From JBBIKU01 sp037445245 (GTDB lineage Bacteria > Chloroflexota > Anaerolineae > Anaerolineales > Anaerolineaceae), in assembly GCA_037445245.1 (NCBI GenBank), contig JBBIKU010000108.1, positions 1 to 7,900 on the forward strand: 7,900 bases of DNA. Direction: 5' to 3'. Position 1 is the stretch's first letter, and each line of letters opens with the position of its first letter. Positions 5,011 through 7,900 of this stretch are shown here, one piece after another. Made by a program: the position numbers and the translations under genes. Below the pieces are notes generated by a model that did not search any database, was not told where the DNA came from, and saw only the letters and a list, made by a program, of their open reading frames with translations.

Positions 5011-6162
5011 ATGCTGAACCACAATTTTTGGTTGTCGGCGCGCAAGCTGACCAAATTCGCTTACGTCATCGGTGTAGTGTTGCTGCTTGCCGGTTTGCTG
5101 CTCTCTCAAGTCAGTCAGCCGGTGCTGGCGGAGGAACCTGAACCGGAAATGGAGGTAACCGAAGAAACCGAAGAAGAAGTGTTCGAGGAGCCACCTGCAG
5201 AAGAAGCACTGGAGGAAGAGTCTGAGAGTGATTTTGAAGAAGAACTCGATGAGGAATTAGAAGAGGAAGAGCCCCAGTTCGGTTTTGGGATTATGTCGGC
5301 GGTAGGACCCAGTGACCCAACTGATGATGAAAAAGATGACGTAGGTTGGGAAAGCCCGGGCGGTTCCGCCTGTGGGCAGGCTCCGAATTGCATTAAAGCC
5401 GGCTCAGGTGAAAACGATCCCGGCGATATCGATCAAGACGTCTCTGACGGCGGAACATTTACAGATTTCAGCTTTTTAGGCGGCACCCCGCAAGTTGTGG
5501 TCATCAAAACCGGTGGTCAGGGGGAACAAAAATTTTTCTATAATAAGGATAGCGGGGTTTCTTGTGATGCGAATGACCATTATTGTGTCACCTGGAATGA
5601 AGATGGCTCGATCACTGTGACCCGTAATACAGTCACCGAATGTGAAATTAATCGTGGAGGTAATGAGGTCTGTCGCGATGTGGTAAAGGATATTTCTCAC
5701 ATTCAGTTCTGGAGTTTTGGTGGGGAAGACCCTGAGGATCCTGAAGACCCTGAAGATCCTGAGGATCCCGAAGACCCTGAAGACCCTGAAGATCCTGAGT
5801 ATCNNNNNNNNNNNNNNNNNNNNNNNNNNNNNNNNNNNNNNNNNNNNNNNNNNNNNNNNNNNNNNNNNNNNNNNNAAGATCCCGGAGATCCTGAAGACCC
5901 TGAAGACCCTGAAGATCCTGGTGCCCCGGGTGATCCCGGCGACCCGGTGACGGTCGCTGCCATCCCCGTGACGGGTGAGCCGGCGCTGCCGCTGCCTGCC
6001 GCCGGTGGTCAGGTGCTCATCCCGGTGACCGGCGTCGACCTGAGCCAGGGCGTCGATTTCGGAATTGGGTTTGTGCATAAACTGTTGACCAACCTGGGGT
6101 TGGTCTTCCTGGGTCTGGCGCTGGCGATGCACGGCGCCGGGAGCAAGTTTGGCAAGAAATAA
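5011..6162 (+). CDS. Secreted acidic surface protein with Asp-Pro-Glu repeat stalk and IPVTG sorting-like C-terminus
   Basis: The start at 5011 is chosen because GGAGG (5001-5005) lies five bases upstream and the protein then begins with a classic signal peptide: basic RKLTK (11-15), hydrophobic 17-31, likely cleavage after VLA (40). Nominal length is 383 residues, including 25 undetermined at an assembly gap. Residues 41-88 are extremely acidic (27 Glu, 2 Asp, no Lys/Arg). Residues about 105-236 look like one beta-rich domain with six cysteines (121, 127, 185, 192, 211, 221), containing QVVVIKTG, YCVTWNEDGSITVTR and the closing ISHIQFW. Residues 240-312 are a DPE/DPG repeat stalk. The C-terminus has IPVTG twice (318-322, 337-341), a hydrophobic stretch (about 358-373) and the tail SKFGKK. 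This resembles a Gram-positive LPXTG sorting signal, though the second motif lies about 16 residues before the membrane segment. With a sortase two genes downstream, it is probably a cell-surface sortase substrate. Ligand or role unknown. Confidence 0.85.
   Translation: MLNHNFWLSARKLTKFAYVIGVVLLLAGLLLSQVSQPVLAEEPEPEMEVTEETEEEVFEEPPAEEALEEESESDFEEELDEELEEEEPQFGFGIMSAVGPSDPTDDEKDDVGWESPGGSACGQAPNCIKAGSGENDPGDIDQDVSDGGTFTDFSFLGGTPQVVVIKTGGQGEQKFFYNKDSGVSCDANDHYCVTWNEDGSITVTRNTVTECEINRGGNEVCRDVVKDISHIQFWSFGGEDPEDPEDPEDPEDPEDPEDPEDPEYXXXXXXXXXXXXXXXXXXXXXXXXXDPGDPEDPEDPEDPGAPGDPGDPVTVAAIPVTGEPALPLPAAGGQVLIPVTGVDLSQGVDFGIGFVHKLLTNLGLVFLGLALAMHGAGSKFGKK
5728..5946 (+). repeat. Nine-base tandem repeat encoding Asp-Pro-Glu (stalk), interrupted by gap
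   Basis: Eight uninterrupted 9-base units (5728-5799) encode DPE, differing only at synonymous positions (GAC/GAT, CCT/CCC, GAA/GAG). After the gap the same unit resumes at 5878 and drifts to DPG and APG before ending at 5946. The protein stretch is highly charged and proline-rich, as in extended wall-spanning stalks of surface proteins. The TAT codon at 5800-5802, where GAT is expected, sits next to the gap and may be a low-quality base. Confidence 0.9.
5804..5875. other. Assembly gap (72 N)
   Basis: Seventy-two undetermined bases lie inside the DPE repeat. The repeat frame is the same on both sides at this gap length (72 is a multiple of three), and the final partial codon NAA fits GAA. 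The gap size may be only an estimate, so the true repeat number is unknown. Confidence 0.98.
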
Positions 6163-6194
6163 AGGCTGAGCCTGAACATCCGTAATAAACGGGT

Positions 6195-6234
6195 GGGGTT
6201 GTCCTGTGAGTAGGATCCGCAGGGCAACCCCTTT
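6195..6234 (+). terminator. Terminator-like hairpin or attenuator after the surface-protein gene
   Basis: GGGGTTGTCCTG (6195-6206) pairs with CAGGGCAACCCC (6220-6231) through 12 pairs, one of them G-U, around a 13-base loop. It is followed by only three T residues. The stem is strong but the U-tract is weak, so it may terminate partially. That would let the abundant surface protein be made in excess of the regulator and sortase encoded downstream. It could also simply stabilise the 3' end of the mRNA. Confidence 0.55.
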
Positions 6235-6270
6235 CAGAACCTCACCTGGAATGAAAGGCAGGGTGTAGCC

Positions 6271-7038
6271 ATGGACATGATCGAAACTGTTGCCCCAGCG
6301 ATACGGTCAATGCCCAATGAAGGGGTGGACCTCGATCAGGTGGTCGAGGAACGCCGCCGGATTTTGGTGGTGGAGGACGAACCAGACACGGTGTTTCTGT
6401 TGAAGCAGATCTTACGCATTGCCGGCTTCAATGTTTTGAGCGCCTACAATGGCAATGAGGCGTTGAAAAAAGTCGCCGAACACAAACCGGACGCGGTACT
6501 GCTGGATATCATGATGCCGGAGATGGACGGTTGGCAGACCCTCAAATATCTCAGACAAATGACCCATGCACCGGTGGTGGTCGTATCAGCGCTTGCTGAG
6601 AAAGAAGCGGTGGTGGAAGGCTTGCAAAGGGGGGTCGACGATTACATCACCAAGCCGTTTTACAACGCCGAGGTGGTGGCGCGGGTTGAATCGGTGTTGC
6701 GGCGGGCAAACCGCCCGCAGGAGATCAGCCGGCTGGTATTTCCGGAGATATCGCTGGCGATCGACCTGTTGTCGCAATCGGTCAATCTGGGTGGCAAAGA
6801 AATACAGTTAACCCCTAAAGAATTCGGGCTGTTGACGGCGCTGGCAAAGCACGCCCCAGCAATCGCGTCTTACAGCGCCATTGGCAACGCCATCTGGGGC
6901 GAGGATAACCCTGATGTGCGCAAGCGCACCAAATATCTGGTATATTTATTGCGGCGTAAGCTCGATCTGCTGACAAAGGGTCGTGAATTGATCGTGAACG
7001 TGGGCAGGTACGGCTACAGGCTGCAAACAGAAGCTTGA
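6271..7038 (+). CDS. OmpR/PhoB-family response regulator (orphan)
   Basis: A 255-residue two-domain regulator. Residues 1-28 are a non-conserved extension. The receiver domain (about 30-145) has the acidic pair Glu35-Asp36, phospho-acceptor Asp79 in LLDIMMPEMDG, Ser106 at the Thr/Ser switch position and Lys128 in ITKPF. The C-terminal winged-helix DNA-binding domain (about 153-253) has LTPKEFGLL, AIWGED and NVGRYGYRL. All phosphorylation residues are intact, so control by a sensor kinase is expected, but no histidine kinase is in the window. The ATG at 6271 has an AGGG site seven bases upstream; an in-frame ATG at 6277 is an alternative. It lies 108 bases after the surface-protein gene, past a hairpin, and 19 bases before the sortase gene, consistent with co-transcription. 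The dyads at 4762-4862 are a plausible target, by inference only. Confidence 0.92.
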   Translation: MDMIETVAPAIRSMPNEGVDLDQVVEERRRILVVEDEPDTVFLLKQILRIAGFNVLSAYNGNEALKKVAEHKPDAVLLDIMMPEMDGWQTLKYLRQMTHAPVVVVSALAEKEAVVEGLQRGVDDYITKPFYNAEVVARVESVLRRANRPQEISRLVFPEISLAIDLLSQSVNLGGKEIQLTPKEFGLLTALAKHAPAIASYSAIGNAIWGEDNPDVRKRTKYLVYLLRRKLDLLTKGRELIVNVGRYGYRLQTEA

Positions 7039-7057
7039 GCCCGGGCAGTTAAAGAAT

Positions 7058-7867
7058 ATGGACGCGTACCGATCAGAGTACTTGGGGGTGCCCCACAGCC
7101 TCCGGAGGTTGATGGCTTGGATGAAGCAGGGTGAATTGAAAATCTGGTTGATGATCGTCATGGGCGCCTTGCTGTTGCTGTGGGGGATGGGCAGCACGGT
7201 GGCGGCGTTCATCGGCGTGCTGGATGCTTCGTCCAACGACGAAGAAGAAGTGGCAGTGGAAGGTTTTGTGCCCTATGTGGTGCCGGTGGAGGCGGAAACG
7301 CTGGCGAGCGGTGACTACGGCGGGGGCGCAACGCTCAGACAGATCAATCCGATGCTGGACAGCGAAACGCTGGCTGCATTGGTGGAGCGCAGCGAGCAGC
7401 CGCCAACAGCGGCAGAAGTGCCAATCCGACTGGTAATCGATTCGATTGGGTTGAATGCGCCGGTGGTCGATGCGCAGATGCGGCTGGTGTGGCTGGAGGC
7501 GCAGCAGTACGAGCAATGGTTGGCGCCGGAGGAGAAAGCGGTGGGCTGGCACACTCGTTCGGCGCGTCTAGGGGAGATCGGCAACACCGTCTTGAACGGA
7601 CACCACAATGCTTACGGGGAGGTGTTCCGGCGACTGGAAGATGTGCAACTTGGCGATGTGGTGATGGTATCCGGTCGCAATCAGGTCTACCATTATATTG
7701 TGGTCAATCGAATGATCTTGCCGGAACGAAAGCGTGGGGCGGCAGAGCGACTGGAAAACGCCCGCTGGATATCGCCATCGGAGGACGAACGTCTGACCCT
7801 GGTTACCTGCTATCCCTACGAGAGCAATACCAGTCGTTTGATTCTGGTGGCGCGCCGGCTATATTAG
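7058..7867 (+). CDS. Membrane-anchored sortase (cysteine transpeptidase)
   Basis: 269 residues if started at 7058. Residues about 27-54 are a single hydrophobic N-terminal anchor, followed by an acidic, variable linker (55-118) and the sortase domain (about 120-269). The domain opens with VPIRLVIDSIGLNAPV, carries catalytic His182 in NGHHNAYGEVF, catalytic Cys251 in LTLVTCYPYE, and Arg260 in SRLILVA. This complete His-Cys-Arg triad predicts an active enzyme that cleaves a sorting motif and transfers the substrate to an amine outside the membrane. Subclass is uncertain; the TLVTC context is compatible with class D- or F-like enzymes. The start is ambiguous: the ATG at 7058 has little ribosome-binding signal, whereas GGAGG at 7104-7108 precedes in-frame ATGs at 7112 (only 3 bases away) and 7121 (12 bases), either giving a shorter cytoplasmic tail. 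The likely substrate is encoded at 5011-6162. Confidence 0.92.
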   Translation: MDAYRSEYLGVPHSLRRLMAWMKQGELKIWLMIVMGALLLLWGMGSTVAAFIGVLDASSNDEEEVAVEGFVPYVVPVEAETLASGDYGGGATLRQINPMLDSETLAALVERSEQPPTAAEVPIRLVIDSIGLNAPVVDAQMRLVWLEAQQYEQWLAPEEKAVGWHTRSARLGEIGNTVLNGHHNAYGEVFRRLEDVQLGDVVMVSGRNQVYHYIVVNRMILPERKRGAAERLENARWISPSEDERLTLVTCYPYESNTSRLILVARRLY

Positions 7868-7900
7868 CATCGCCCTTCCCTGTTCGCCCATTCCCCTTGA

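Noticed and set aside
4908..5141. A 77-codon reading frame starting at ATG 4908 in the leader
   Set aside because: It overlaps the surface-protein gene in another frame, has GGGGAG only two bases before the ATG, and its translation resembles no protein family; the sequence is better explained as leader.
5728..5946. CRISPR-like or mobile repeat array
   Set aside because: Units are 9 bases with no spacers and are in frame with synonymous variation, so they are coding repeats.
7868..7900. Sequence after the sortase stop codon
   Set aside because: Only 33 bases remain; no hairpin, start site or motif can be supported.

Overview
The window looks like a piece of a draft or metagenome-derived genome from Chloroflexota, most likely class Anaerolineae. 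This is inferred from gene content and protein style: Thr/Pro-rich lipoprotein linkers, PD40 propeller proteins, and a surface protein ending in IPVTG motifs close to a sortase. No rRNA or other marker gene is present to prove it. A 72-base run of N inside one gene and an apparent one-base homopolymer error in another point to unfinished sequence.

Left half (1-4613), all on the minus strand. Read leftward from 4613 the order is: a DegV/FakB-type fatty-acid-binding protein, which ends in a strong intrinsic terminator; a DUF1015 protein; an M23 peptidase lipoprotein 25 bases downstream of it and probably co-transcribed; and a membrane-anchored PD40/TolB-like propeller protein that runs off the left edge. 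The M23 gene is split by a frameshift at one of two G6 runs (C6 in the coding strand). Restoring one base joins both metal-binding motifs in one frame.

Centre (4614-5010). This is a 397-base divergent intergenic region and the most structured non-coding stretch here. It holds a TATAAT box for degV, five dyad-symmetric elements within about 100 bases, a plausible plus-strand promoter, and a leader with two copies of a 12-base repeat that could form alternative hairpins.

Right half (5011-7867), all on the plus strand. It encodes a secreted, very acidic surface protein (signal peptide, Glu-rich segment, Cys-containing domain, Asp-Pro-Glu repeat stalk, two IPVTG motifs, C-terminal membrane segment and basic tail). 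Next come a possible attenuator hairpin, an orphan OmpR-family response regulator, and a membrane-anchored sortase with the GHH and TLVTC active-site motifs. The most interesting reading is a self-contained surface-display module: substrate, transcriptional regulator and sortase on one strand, downstream of an elaborate regulatory region. The pairing of this sortase with IPVTG is inferred from proximity and protein architecture.
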